Assembly (NCBI GenBank): GCA_003222895.1
Contig: QHXI01000069.1
Coordinates: 1 to 32,319, forward strand
From: Acidobacteriota bacterium
GTDB taxonomy: Bacteria > Acidobacteriota > Blastocatellia > Pyrinomonadales > Pyrinomonadaceae
Length of the DNA: 32,319 nt
Direction of reading: 5' to 3'
Each line of letters starts with the position of its first letter. Positions within the stretch are counted from its first letter, which is position 1. Position numbers and translations under genes: made by a program. Below the pieces are notes generated by a model. The model saw nothing but the letters and a program-made list of their open reading frames with translations, was not told the origin of the DNA and made no database searches. Positions 1-8,720 of this stretch are shown here, one piece after another.

Positions 1-2586
1 CGGATTCGGCGAAGCGGTTTTCGTGATCGCGAGATTCGCGTTCGTCGGGCCCGAAACAATCAATTGCGCCGAAGTCACGTGCTGAAGGTTGCTGCTTGTC
101 GCGGTGATATTCAGTAAGTAAGTTCCAGGCGGAGTATTCGCAGTTGTCGTCAAAGTCAACGTCGATGATTTTGCCGATGCATCGGTAATCGAAATCGGCG
201 CAGGACTGAACCCTGCGATCGTGTCATTCGACTGACCCGTAATAATCAACGAGATGTTGCCGGTAAAACCGCCGGCGGGTGTGGCCGTCACGGTATACGT
301 CGTGCCGCTGCCGGGATTCACGGCTCGCGACGAGGGTGAAATCGAGATCGAAAAATCCGCGGCGGGTGTTGCGTCTGCGATCTTCGCGATGAACGCGTCC
401 TGGCTTCCGGCGTTCATCGATTGCAGCGCCGAGCCCAGGGGAAAATTCGTCGACGATGTGTATCCGGTGAGGTACGCGTTAGACGAATCGACTGCGATCG
501 GATTGGTTGAGGTCACGGCCGCGACAAAGTTTTCGTTCGCCGCTCCGCCGAGATATGTCGAGTAAAGCAACGCGTTGCCGGCCGGATTCAATTTCGCGAC
601 AAACGCATCGAAGCTTCCGCCATTATTCAATTGCAGCGGCGACGAAGTCGGAAGATTGGTCGACGATGTGAATCCGGTTAGATAAACGCCGCTTGAATTC
701 ACTGCTATACCCGTTCCGCGATCGTCGCCACTGCCGCCGAAATAAGTCGCGTATACTTTCGTGCCGTCGCTGGCGATCTTCGCCACGAACGCATCGAACG
801 ATCCGCCTGATGAAGGCTGTACGGGATTCAAAACCGGAAAGTTGTTCGACGACGTCTGGCCAACTACATAGATGTTGCTGACACCGCTGTCGGCAGCAAT
901 GCCGAACGCTTTATCGTCGCCAGCACCGCCAAGATAAGTACAAAATAGAAGCGAGTTGAATCCACTGGCGTTGGTATCAAACTTCGCGATGAAGGCATCG
1001 AAACTTCCACCGAAGCCTGCCTGAAATGGATTCTCGGTGGGGAAATCCGGCGACGCACCGTAGCCCGCGATATAGGCAATTCCGTTGTCATCGATGACGA
1101 CTCCGCTGCCGCGGTCGGTTCCGGAACCGCCGATGAAAGTCGAATACAACAGGGACGAACCCGCGGCATTTATCTTCGTAAGAAACGCATCCGTGTCACC
1201 GGCGCGCGTGCCCTGAAATGCGCTCGCGGTTGTGGGGAACCCGTTCGACTTTGTGCCGCCAATCACGTATGCGACTCCGGCGGCGTCAACTGCTATCCCT
1301 TCAGTCGAATCATTCTCTTCGCCGCCGAGAAATCCTGAATAGATCAAAGTGTTTCCCTGAGCGTTCAGCTTGAAAACGATGCCATCAAAATCTCCGCCAC
1401 GATAGAAGGGAGAGAAAGAACCGGGCGTGGTGGGAAAGTTCGTAGACGTGGAGTCAACCCGGCCGACTACGTAAGCATTGCCGCCGCTGTCAATCGCGAT
1501 TCCGTCGGCTCGATCGAGACCGCTTCCGCCGATGTAAGTCGAGTAGAGAATGTTCGCGCCGGCTGGATCGATCTTCGTGACGAAGATGTCGCTCAGACCT
1601 TTATTGATCGAAAATGCCGGGCCGTGCGTAGGGAAATTTGTCGAAGCTGTGGTGCCTGCGACGTAAAAATTGCCGTTTGAATCGATCGCGATGCTGCTGC
1701 CTGAGTCGTCACCGCTGCCGCCGAGATACGTCGAGTAAACCAGGGTCGGATCGATCACCAGCGGCTTCGTCTGATCGTACTCGCCAATTTCAAATCCGAC
1801 CTCGCGGTTGCGCAGAAGCTTGTAATTCCCCCCGATTTCGCGCCGCTCGCCGTCAATCGTTTGATAGATGATCGGCTTCTGCTCTATTAACTCGATGCTC
1901 TTGCTCTTCAGAATCAGTTCGCCGTTTTCATTTATTCGCGGCCGAACGGCGCGATCAAATGCTAATCGGATAGCGCGCGGATCGGCGCCGGGCGCAACTT
2001 CGAAATCATATTCAATCTGTTTCTGATTACCATAGAAAGTAAGATCGATTCCTGGATAAAGTTGTTCGTAAACGACTCTGCGAAATGTGGGAACGTCGGT
2101 GTGCCACTTCGCGGGATCGTTGCCAAGCAGGAAGCTGCGCCGTTCGGGCAGCGGATCAGCGCCGGTGATTTTTGGCGAAGCGTTCGCGGCGAGGAATCGA
2201 AACGACAAAGCAGTTTGTGTGAACTGCAGTGTGACGCGGTTCGACGCTAACTGGAGTGCCGCGCCTGACTCGCGCGCGAGAAATTTGATGCGCGAATCGG
2301 ATTGTCCTTCATTTGCTTCAAAGGCGAGCGCGAGATTCGCGATCGACTGGAGTGCGGGCATCCTTGCATGCAAAGTGTGGGCAGCAGGCTCAGTCCGTTC
2401 GCGCTCCGCGTTCATTGCGGACAGGGATTCGCGCGCTCCAGCCGCGGCATTGCGAACTGTGCTCGGTTTGCGGGCGAGGGCGCCCGCGTTCCAATCAGAG
2501 GCCGAGCCGATGATGCCGAAAAGGATCGCGAACGCCGAAACAAATATCGCGATGCGGAGGCTTCTAAGGTTGCGCGATCGTTTCAT
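1..2586 (-). CDS. Secreted seven-bladed beta-propeller (SBBP repeat) protein, 3'-truncated by window
   Basis: The frame is open from the ATG at 2586 to the window edge (862 codons) with no stop seen. Residues 1-30 are a basic start plus hydrophobic stretch, a likely signal peptide. Residues about 85-270 resemble the domain that normally precedes SBBP repeats (FEANEGQSDSRIKFLARE, then YPGIDLTFYGNQKQIEYDF). Residues about 280-735 hold seven repeats of the type LLYSTYLGGSGDD..GIAVD..G..YVTG, enough to close one propeller. An Ig-like segment (about 740-845) follows, and the last residues (LAITKTASPNP) look like the start of a DUF11-type adhesin/surface repeat. The likely place is the cell surface or outside; the ligand is unknown. 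It lies 178 bp downstream of the DUF1501 gene on the same strand. The ribosome site is weak. The C-terminus and any sorting signal lie outside the window. Confidence 0.88.
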   Translation of the reverse strand, partial: MKRSRNLRSLRIAIFVSAFAILFGIIGSASDWNAGALARKPSTVRNAAAGARESLSAMNAERERTEPAAHTLHARMPALQSIANLALAFEANEGQSDSRIKFLARESGAALQLASNRVTLQFTQTALSFRFLAANASPKITGADPLPERRSFLLGNDPAKWHTDVPTFRRVVYEQLYPGIDLTFYGNQKQIEYDFEVAPGADPRAIRLAFDRAVRPRINENGELILKSKSIELIEQKPIIYQTIDGERREIGGNYKLLRNREVGFEIGEYDQTKPLVIDPTLVYSTYLGGSGDDSGSSIAIDSNGNFYVAGTTASTNFPTHGPAFSINKGLSDIFVTKIDPAGANILYSTYIGGSGLDRADGIAIDSGGNAYVVGRVDSTSTNFPTTPGSFSPFYRGGDFDGIVFKLNAQGNTLIYSGFLGGEENDSTEGIAVDAAGVAYVIGGTKSNGFPTTASAFQGTRAGDTDAFLTKINAAGSSLLYSTFIGGSGTDRGSGVVIDDNGIAYIAGYGASPDFPTENPFQAGFGGSFDAFIAKFDTNASGFNSLLFCTYLGGAGDDKAFGIAADSGVSNIYVVGQTSSNNFPVLNPVQPSSGGSFDAFVAKIASDGTKVYATYFGGSGDDRGTGIAVNSSGVYLTGFTSSTNLPTSSPLQLNNGGSFDAFVAKLNPAGNALLYSTYLGGAANENFVAAVTSTNPIAVDSSNAYLTGYTSSTNFPLGSALQSMNAGSQDAFIAKIADATPAADFSISISPSSRAVNPGSGTTYTVTATPAGGFTGNISLIITGQSNDTIAGFSPAPISITDASAKSSTLTLTTTANTPPGTYLLNITATSSNLQHVTSAQLIVSGPTNANLAITKTASPNP

Positions 2587-2764
2587 CTCATTAAATGATC
2601 AAGTCCAGGACAATCAAGGTTACCGACAAACCAGACAACAATCGAGCGCGATCGAACACTCACTGCTTGTGCTCAACCACGCTCGAATTGTCATTCAGCT
2701 TCTTACCGATTCTGTTACATCAACAACGAGGCCCTGACTTACGATCGACCTACTGGCCCGTTTC

Positions 2765-4234
2765 CTACCCAAGGAAACCAAGACTCTGTGTCGCGAACTT
2801 ACTAAGATTCGGAAACACGGTCGTCAAGAGATTCGCGGGCAGGCCGTACCATTGGGCCAAGGTCGCGCCGTATTGATCGATTGACGTCGTCGGAATCCAA
2901 CGTCCGCGCTTGCCGCCGTCGTCGTCAGGCCCGTTTACGTCGAGCGTCGGATACGCACCATAGAACGTGCCGCCCAAAACGGCTCCTCCCATGATGAATC
3001 CGTGACTGCCCCACGCGTGATCCGATCCAACGCTGCCTGCACCGCTTCCCGAGGCTTGAAAAGTTCGTCCGAAGTCTGACAGCGTGAACAGCGTCACGCT
3101 GTTACTGTTTCCCTGCGCCCCCATCTCGTCATAGAACGCGCGCGCCGCCTGACTGAATTGCGTCAGCAGATTCCCCTGCCCCCCAGCGCCGTTTGGAACT
3201 GTCGGGTCGGCGGAAGTTTCGTTCGTGTGCGTGTCGAAGCCACCAATCTGACAGAAGAAGATTTGCCGCTTCATTCCCAACGTGTCTTTGATCTTAATCA
3301 GCTTGGCGACCTGCTTGAGTTGATTACCGATGCTGGTTCCCGGGAACGTCGCCGTAAGCATCGGGTCGGGCTGATTCAAAGTCTGATCGGCGCTCAACGC
3401 TTGATTCATCGTGTCGCTAGACGTCTTAATTAACGCCCGGCCCGTGTCAAAGCCAAGCAGTTGCCGGAAGCTACTTCCATTTGTGAATGGCGTAGCTGAA
3501 GCCGGCCCATTCCAGTTCAGATTCAGGACGGTCTGTAATTGTCCGGTGCCGATTGCGAGTTGTCGGCTGGTTACTCCCGTCTCGAAGAGATTCGTTCCCG
3601 AAACGGAAACATTCATTGGTAACACCGTTACGCCATTTAGAGATCCGGTATTGTCCGCGATCCTACCGCCCCAACCTGTCTGTCCGGTGGTCTTGACGAT
3701 CGAACTCATCTGTTGATTGATTTGATCCGAATGCGAAAACAGTTGATAAGGTCGAAACGCGCCGCCGGCATTGCTTTGATACTGAGCCTTCGTCGTGGGC
3801 TGCAAGAGCGAGCCGTAGTTGCAAAGAATTGCGAGCTTGCCTTGATTCCAGGGACCGAGTAACCCGGCTAGCTGCGCGGGATTGGCAACTTCCGGCGAGA
3901 AGTTCGGATGCAAACCGAAGTGGCCGCCACTCACTGGATTGATAGGAACGAGCATCGATTGCGCAAGGCCCAAATTTGGAGTTGCGCCAGGCGTGCTGCA
4001 ATCGCCTCGCGCCGCTGAGTAAGAGCTAAACTGATCGAGCGACACCACCATGTTGTTGCAATCGGACCCGCCATTGAAAAAAACACAAACCAGTGCCTTG
4101 TAATCCGCCGCGACCTCGGGCTGCTGTTGGACCATCGCGCTCACGATCGATAAACGATCGAGGCTGCTGACGATCGCTGCCGCGGTCAGGCCGCATCCTG
4201 TGTCTCGCAAAAACTCTCTTCGTGATCTTTTCAT
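2765..4234 (-). CDS. DUF1501 family protein with twin-arginine signal
   Basis: A 489-aa protein starting MKRSRREFLRDTGCGLTAAAIVSS. The arginine pair before a hydrophobic stretch predicts Tat export. The rest matches the DUF1501 family, which belongs to the alkaline phosphatase/sulfatase-like fold: FFNGGSDCNNMVV near residue 55, FFCQIGGFDTHTNE in the middle and SDFGRTFQASGSG...SDHAWGSHGFIMGG towards the end, giving conserved Asp/His metal-type residues. DUF1501 genes are usually paired with DUF1800 genes, as here: the ATG lies two bases after the DUF1800 stop, and its GGAGAGA ribosome site sits inside the end of that gene, so the two are probably translationally coupled. The biochemical function of the pair is not established; a role in handling extracellular polymers or sulfated substrates is only a suggestion. 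Confidence 0.9.
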   Translation of the reverse strand: MKRSRREFLRDTGCGLTAAAIVSSLDRLSIVSAMVQQQPEVAADYKALVCVFFNGGSDCNNMVVSLDQFSSYSAARGDCSTPGATPNLGLAQSMLVPINPVSGGHFGLHPNFSPEVANPAQLAGLLGPWNQGKLAILCNYGSLLQPTTKAQYQSNAGGAFRPYQLFSHSDQINQQMSSIVKTTGQTGWGGRIADNTGSLNGVTVLPMNVSVSGTNLFETGVTSRQLAIGTGQLQTVLNLNWNGPASATPFTNGSSFRQLLGFDTGRALIKTSSDTMNQALSADQTLNQPDPMLTATFPGTSIGNQLKQVAKLIKIKDTLGMKRQIFFCQIGGFDTHTNETSADPTVPNGAGGQGNLLTQFSQAARAFYDEMGAQGNSNSVTLFTLSDFGRTFQASGSGAGSVGSDHAWGSHGFIMGGAVLGGTFYGAYPTLDVNGPDDDGGKRGRWIPTTSIDQYGATLAQWYGLPANLLTTVFPNLSKFATQSLGFLG

Positions 4235-4236
4235 CT

Positions 4237-6546
4237 CTATCTCTCCACCTGATATTGCGAGGAACTGGCCACCAAATAAATCGCGGTGCGCGTGCGTCCT
4301 CCCGGATCGCCACTTGAAATCGCATTGACCGTCGCGAAAATGCTGGCGCTCATCTGCGCCGACATTGTTCCATGCATAAGTCTCGTGTTAAGCGCATCGA
4401 CGAGCTGTTGTGGTGTAGTTGCCAGTGCCTGAAGCGCTGAATAGTCGATCTTCGTGCCAACCGGCCGATTCGTTCCAGTTGGAATGCCAGGCACGCCAGT
4501 GTTTTGCAGGAACAGAGTGTTCATAAAATTCGCGCGAGCATAACTTGTCGAAGTATCGAGGTTGCCGAACTCGGGACCGACCAGATTCGTGCCCGGCAAC
4601 CCAAAGTCTGCTGAAAAATAACTGAAGACCGTGGGTGGATTGAATATGTTCTGGCCCATCGTGTTGCTGAAGTTGCTCGGGCTGTTTGAGACCAGCACGC
4701 CATCGGTCTTCGAGGTGTCGGTCGCATTGAATGCGCGGAGCAGACTCGTCATCAAGAGCACGGGCTCGCGCAGGTGTCCGTAATTCGGATCGGTCTTTAC
4801 ATCGCCGCGCGCTTCAGGATCCAACAAGATGGTCGTGATTACCGCCCTCATGTCTCCGCGCGCGCCGGAACCGTTGTTGGCAAATGCCGCCGCGCAACGA
4901 CCGACGTAAGCCGGACTCGGGTTGCTCGTCACCAGTTGATGGATCATCTGGATGCAAAGGAACGGGCCGGTGTTCGGGTGATTGAATAGATTGTCGATCG
5001 CTGTGCCGAGCGACGTAATGGCGTACGCCTGAGTATTCGCAAGCTGTTGTGCCGACGTGCCCGTCGTGCAATTCGCGCAGGCTGGAACGACAACCGGTGT
5101 CCCGTGGTTGACGTCTGTCAACAAAGTCTTTTGCCCGATGTCATATCGGTTCCGATTATTGTTCGGCACCATCGGATCCTGATAGTTAGCAGCGGAGGTC
5201 TGGGTAACGCCCCCATCGAGGCTAATACTCTTATTCGTATCGAGATCCCAACCCGTAAACACCCGTGCCAGATTCGTAATCGCTGTCTGATCGTAACTCG
5301 GCACTCGATTTCCCTGCGCATCGAGTACCGGCGTGCCATCCTGGTTCAAAGTATCAACGCCGATCGAGAACAACTGCATTACTTCGCGCGCGTAGTTCTC
5401 GTTAGGAGTCGGGTTGCTCTGGCTCACGACCGAGTTCCCGCGCATGTTGAGATACTCGCCCATGCCGGGATTCAGCGTTACCTCGAAAAGCATGTTCCGG
5501 AAGTTGCCGAACGAGTTACGATCGATCGTCTGTAAGTAGGGCGAGAACCAGAACGGTTGGTTACCATTCAATTGCTGGCCGCCAACTACGATGAACTTGT
5601 GAACGGCAAACGAAACGCGCTGTCGCAACTGATCGGGTTGGGTTAAGGCGTTCAACATGAACTGCTTCTGGAGCGGATACAGCGTGTAATTGTCACGGAA
5701 GCAAGTTGTGCTGGAATCGCACGGCGGCGCGGGGCTTCCCGGATAGAATTGCGGATACGACTGTGAAAAGGGATAGTTCGAGGCCAATGAGAACTTCGGG
5801 TCAGTTGAAGCATCGATGAACTGCGGCGGCATATTGAACTGCTCGTTGATGTAAGCCGGGATGCCAATCGCGCGCAGGTGACTAAAGTCGACGTCGTCAC
5901 CTCGCCCTCCCCAACTTGCCTGTTCAAGGAACCGGCGCAGATCCGAATCCGAAGCAAACGCTGGGTTATTGTATTGCGCTTGATACTGCGCAACAGTCAA
6001 AGGCGTAGCCGCTCCTGGCGGAGTTGCCGGAGCCGGGTTCGGAGCAGAATCATCCGCTGGGCCACCGCCAATTGTACCGATGGCCAGGCGCACGCGATTG
6101 CTCGCCGCGCCATGCAGATTCAAGCGAAGGAGTACGTCGCCTAAATTGCTCGTCATCGAATCGTTCAGCCGCAGCACGACCATGTAGACGCCATCGAAGC
6201 TCGGCACCGTGCCGACGTATTCAACCTTAAGCGGATAGAGGTTGTGCGCCGCGTCTTCGGCATCGGCGGTCAACGAACTTGCGCCCTCGCCTTGCAGGAA
6301 ATCAAGATTCATGCAGAAGACAGTGATGCGCGTGCGCGGATCCGCGGGAAAGAAATTCGCTGCTCCGTTCAAGCTGAAAGGCTCAGCGCGCATCGATACT
6401 GATTCGAGCGCAACGGCGCGGGTCGAACTTGACGACACACTGAACAACGACGGCGCTGCAGAGGCACTACCGCAACAAAGCGCGGCAACTCCTGCACACA
6501 AAATCGACACGAAACACTTGCGCAAGGCAAAAGCTCGGGTTCTCAT
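4237..6546 (-). CDS. DUF1800 family secreted protein
   Basis: A protein of about 769 aa. I start it at the ATG at 6546: a GAGAAAG ribosome site lies just upstream, and the following residues (MRTRAFALRKCFVSILCAGV, then a small-residue AxA site near residue 30) form a good signal peptide. The same frame is open 25 codons further upstream, but that stretch (MAPPPSISVG...) does not look like a leader. The DUF1800 core begins near the motif DLRRFLEQASWGGRGDD and continues through FAVHKFIVVGG, NENYAREVMQLFSIGVD, FTGWDLD and YGHLREPVLLMTSLLRAF, all typical of the family. An N-terminal region of about 190 residues precedes the core. It forms an operon with the DUF1501 gene (2-bp gap). Function is unknown; export is likely. 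Confidence 0.9.
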   Translation of the reverse strand: MRTRAFALRKCFVSILCAGVAALCCGSASAAPSLFSVSSSSTRAVALESVSMRAEPFSLNGAANFFPADPRTRITVFCMNLDFLQGEGASSLTADAEDAAHNLYPLKVEYVGTVPSFDGVYMVVLRLNDSMTSNLGDVLLRLNLHGAASNRVRLAIGTIGGGPADDSAPNPAPATPPGAATPLTVAQYQAQYNNPAFASDSDLRRFLEQASWGGRGDDVDFSHLRAIGIPAYINEQFNMPPQFIDASTDPKFSLASNYPFSQSYPQFYPGSPAPPCDSSTTCFRDNYTLYPLQKQFMLNALTQPDQLRQRVSFAVHKFIVVGGQQLNGNQPFWFSPYLQTIDRNSFGNFRNMLFEVTLNPGMGEYLNMRGNSVVSQSNPTPNENYAREVMQLFSIGVDTLNQDGTPVLDAQGNRVPSYDQTAITNLARVFTGWDLDTNKSISLDGGVTQTSAANYQDPMVPNNNRNRYDIGQKTLLTDVNHGTPVVVPACANCTTGTSAQQLANTQAYAITSLGTAIDNLFNHPNTGPFLCIQMIHQLVTSNPSPAYVGRCAAAFANNGSGARGDMRAVITTILLDPEARGDVKTDPNYGHLREPVLLMTSLLRAFNATDTSKTDGVLVSNSPSNFSNTMGQNIFNPPTVFSYFSADFGLPGTNLVGPEFGNLDTSTSYARANFMNTLFLQNTGVPGIPTGTNRPVGTKIDYSALQALATTPQQLVDALNTRLMHGTMSAQMSASIFATVNAISSGDPGGRTRTAIYLVASSSQYQVER

Positions 6547-6646
6547 AGGTCTTTCTCTCTTCAAACCGAGTGATTCGAAAGTGAGGCTGGATCCAACTGA
6601 AATACTTGGTGGAGGGGCCACCGGGCAATTACCCTGTGTTCAACCG

Positions 6647-6677
6647 AATATAGCACGCCGAACGGGCGCGTGGTCAA
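6647..6677 (-). promoter_or_regulatory. Candidate sigma-70 type promoter for the DUF1800/DUF1501 operon
   Basis: On the minus strand TTGACC (6677-6672) is followed by TATATT (6652-6647) with a 19-bp spacer. It lies between the atpZ stop and the DUF1800 start, so a transcript would begin near 6640 and carry a leader of about 95 nt. The spacer is 2 bp longer than ideal and this is only a consensus match. Confidence 0.4.
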
Positions 6678-6748
6678 CAGGTTTTTAGACGAAGCAGACA
6701 AGAACTTGGTTGAAGCTTTTTGACCGAACGCGACGGGCCGATCAGAGG

Positions 6749-6997
6749 CTACGATATTTTTGCTGTTTGCCGAATGAATTCGTAAAAGCCGGCAGCTGCG
6801 CCCAAGACGATTCCGGTCACCAGTAGCCACGGCCTGGTGCCAAGCCAACGATCGAGCAGCCATCCGACAATCAGACCAGCAAGTACGGCCGCAAACAAAG
6901 AGAACCCAGCCGCGTAAGCGAGGCCGGACTTGCGATTGATCTCTTCTTTGTTGTCATCCGTTGACACGGTGTTTCGGCTCGAAGGTAATTCTGTCAT
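6749..6997 (-). CDS. atpZ: AtpZ/AtpI family membrane protein
   Basis: An 82-aa protein (ATG at 6997; another in-frame ATG two codons upstream at 7003). After a charged N-terminus there are two transmembrane hairpin segments: SGLAYAAGFSLFAAVLAGLIVGWLLDRWLG, with the G..D.(W/L)G turn typical of AtpZ, then WLLVTGIVLGAAAGFYEFIRQ. In other bacteria AtpZ/AtpI act with the F-type ATP synthase, in c-ring assembly or Mg/Ca transport, and their genes normally head the atp operon. Here no atp genes follow: the next gene is DUF1800 after an intergenic promoter. The start overlaps the end of the upstream Uma2 gene by about 44 bp, so expression probably depends on readthrough from Uma2. The family call is good; its role at this orphan site is inferred. 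Confidence 0.75.
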   Translation of the reverse strand: MTELPSSRNTVSTDDNKEEINRKSGLAYAAGFSLFAAVLAGLIVGWLLDRWLGTRPWLLVTGIVLGAAAGFYEFIRQTAKIS

Positions 6998-7547
6998 AGA
7001 CATCGCTGAGCTTGAGCGTACATTCGATCGAAGGAAGATCAACAACCGCATCGAGAGTTAGATATTCCGACAGCAGCCACTGTTCATCTGCTTGTTTGAC
7101 GTATTGTTCTAGACGAATCTCTTCCTGAGCGACGAGCAAATGCTCAGTGAGAGAATCGATCGTGCGATAGTAAGAAGTCTTCGCGATGCGATCATAGCGT
7201 TCCGTGGATCGTGAGAGAACTTCAATAAGCACGGTCGGGTTTAGTAGCGTGTCAACTTCTTGATCTTCAAATTCTGGTTCATCGCAAACCACTACGACAT
7301 CGGGGTAAGTATAAAGTCCGTTTTGACGAACCTTCACGCGCATGTCGCTGATGTACGCTTCGCAAGGCTTACCCCGCAATTGTCGATTAAGTTCAGCGCC
7401 AATGTTTGTTGTGATTAGATTGTGTTCGCGACTGGCTCCGCTCATCGCGAAGATCTCGCCGTTGAGATATTCGCTTTTGTACTCAGCCTGACGCTCGCGC
7501 CGCAGGTATTCTTCGGGGCTGACCAAAGTTAAGATTTTTTGGGACAT
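6954..7547 (-). CDS. Uma2 family (PD-(D/E)XK-like) protein
   Basis: A 197-aa protein. The start at 7547 is chosen because GGGAAGG precedes it; the frame extends further upstream but only into the radical SAM gene. It matches the Uma2 (DUF820) family throughout: SPEEYLRRERQAEYKSEYLNGEIFAMSGAS, then YPDVVVVCDEPEF (D83), LIEVLSRSTERYDRIAKTSYYRTI (E109 and K123, the putative nuclease triad), and LVAQEEIRLEQYVKQ. The fold is related to restriction endonucleases, but the cellular role of this much-duplicated family is unknown. It lies 14 bp after the radical SAM gene and its 3' end overlaps atpZ. Confidence 0.85.
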   Translation of the reverse strand: MSQKILTLVSPEEYLRRERQAEYKSEYLNGEIFAMSGASREHNLITTNIGAELNRQLRGKPCEAYISDMRVKVRQNGLYTYPDVVVVCDEPEFEDQEVDTLLNPTVLIEVLSRSTERYDRIAKTSYYRTIDSLTEHLLVAQEEIRLEQYVKQADEQWLLSEYLTLDAVVDLPSIECTLKLSDVYDRITFEPKHRVNG

Positions 7548-7561
7548 CGCCTTCCCGGAGT

Positions 7562-8683
7562 TTACCACGAAGCACGCGTCAGATAATTTTTTGGCGCTTC
7601 GTAAAGCAAAGCCTTTCGCGAGTGCCGCATTGAGTCGTGAATGAAGCAGACGTGCGTGCACCAGCAGGCCTTGCCTCCATCGATCTGTTGCAGTTCCATC
7701 TTTCGCGCCTGCGCCATCCATAACGCGCCAAAGTCGTAGTCGAAATCTTTCAGAGTCGCAAACTTTTCACGCAGCTCGCACGCGCGCACGTCGCCGTTAT
7801 AGTCGATGACCGCGATAGTTTCGCCGGCCGTGCACGGAAAGGGCCATGCGCTTGAGCGCGAGAAATTCTCGTGCTGCGTCCGATAGTGAGTCGTGATGGT
7901 TCCAACGTAAGCAACATTCTTAACGAACCGTTTTGAAGCGTCGTCGTCATCAAACATGCGATTGCCGTAGCGCTTGGTCAGTTCTGCGATATACGAATAC
8001 ATCTTCGGCAATGCTTCGGTGGGGACCTGTTTGATCTCGTCACCGACCGGCGTGTCGCCGCGCACGATATTGAAGTAATGACCGTCGAGCCGAAAACTGT
8101 TCCACATAAACTCCGCCAACTGCTGGATCTCAGAATAATTGTCGGCACAGACGACCGTGTTCACGTTTAGTCGCAGCCGATGGTCGTACTTCTCTTTCAA
8201 CGGATAAAGCGCGTCGATGCAGTCGAGTGTCTTCTCCCAATGACCGGGCACGCCGCGAATGCGATCGTGCGTCTCGCCCTGACCGTCGAGCGCGATGTTC
8301 AGGTACAAATCCAGCGAGTGATGATCGCCGAGCGCTCGGTCAACGATGTCGAACACCCGCGATTTCACCAAACCATTCGTCGGAATAATCAACCGCCGCA
8401 CGCCGTTGCGACGCACAAACAGACGAATGATTTCCGAAGCGTCGTGCCGCAGCGTTGGCTCGCCGCCTGACAACCAGAGATCGGTAATCGGCGGCATCGT
8501 GCGCGAGACTTTCTCGATTTGCTCGAAAGTCATGTCGCCCGGACGATTCAACTCTTCATGATAGAAACAGGTTTGACAGAACGAGTTGCAGCGAGACGTG
8601 ACGAAGAGGATCACGGTGCCAAGCCGCTTGTCACGCTTCGTTGAGCGTACGAGCTGAACGAACTGGCTGAGCTTAGATGGCAT
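7562..8683 (-). CDS. Radical SAM protein with SPASM-like C-terminus
   Basis: A 373-aa protein from the ATG at 8683 (an in-frame TTG two codons upstream is possible). The radical SAM cluster motif CX3CX2C is at C32, C36 and C39 (SRCNSFCQTCFY), followed by the SAM-binding LWLSGGEPTLR and IIPTNG segments. The C-terminal third carries more cysteines, in PFPCTAGETIAVIDYNGDVRACEL and KACWCTHVCFIHDSM, which resembles a SPASM or twitch domain binding an auxiliary Fe-S cluster. Such enzymes often modify peptides, lipids or sugars; the substrate here cannot be read from the sequence. It follows the membrane glycosyltransferase by 37 bp, which hints at a shared glycolipid or surface pathway. I found no similarity by eye to the hopanoid enzyme HpnH beyond the general fold. 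Confidence 0.85.
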   Translation of the reverse strand: MPSKLSQFVQLVRSTKRDKRLGTVILFVTSRCNSFCQTCFYHEELNRPGDMTFEQIEKVSRTMPPITDLWLSGGEPTLRHDASEIIRLFVRRNGVRRLIIPTNGLVKSRVFDIVDRALGDHHSLDLYLNIALDGQGETHDRIRGVPGHWEKTLDCIDALYPLKEKYDHRLRLNVNTVVCADNYSEIQQLAEFMWNSFRLDGHYFNIVRGDTPVGDEIKQVPTEALPKMYSYIAELTKRYGNRMFDDDDASKRFVKNVAYVGTITTHYRTQHENFSRSSAWPFPCTAGETIAVIDYNGDVRACELREKFATLKDFDYDFGALWMAQARKMELQQIDGGKACWCTHVCFIHDSMRHSRKALLYEAPKNYLTRASW

Positions 8684-8720
8684 GAACAAAAAGAAGCGGG
8701 CGTCGCCCGAAAGACATTAA

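Noticed and set aside
2087-2737. Plus-strand open frame of 216 codons, and others in 254-2876
   Set aside because: They lie opposite the SBBP gene, have Arg/Ser/Ala-rich composition, and lack any domain; the minus-strand frame has clear repeats.
5047-5535. Plus-strand open frame of 162 codons
   Set aside because: It is the complement of the DUF1800 gene, whose frame contains family motifs throughout.
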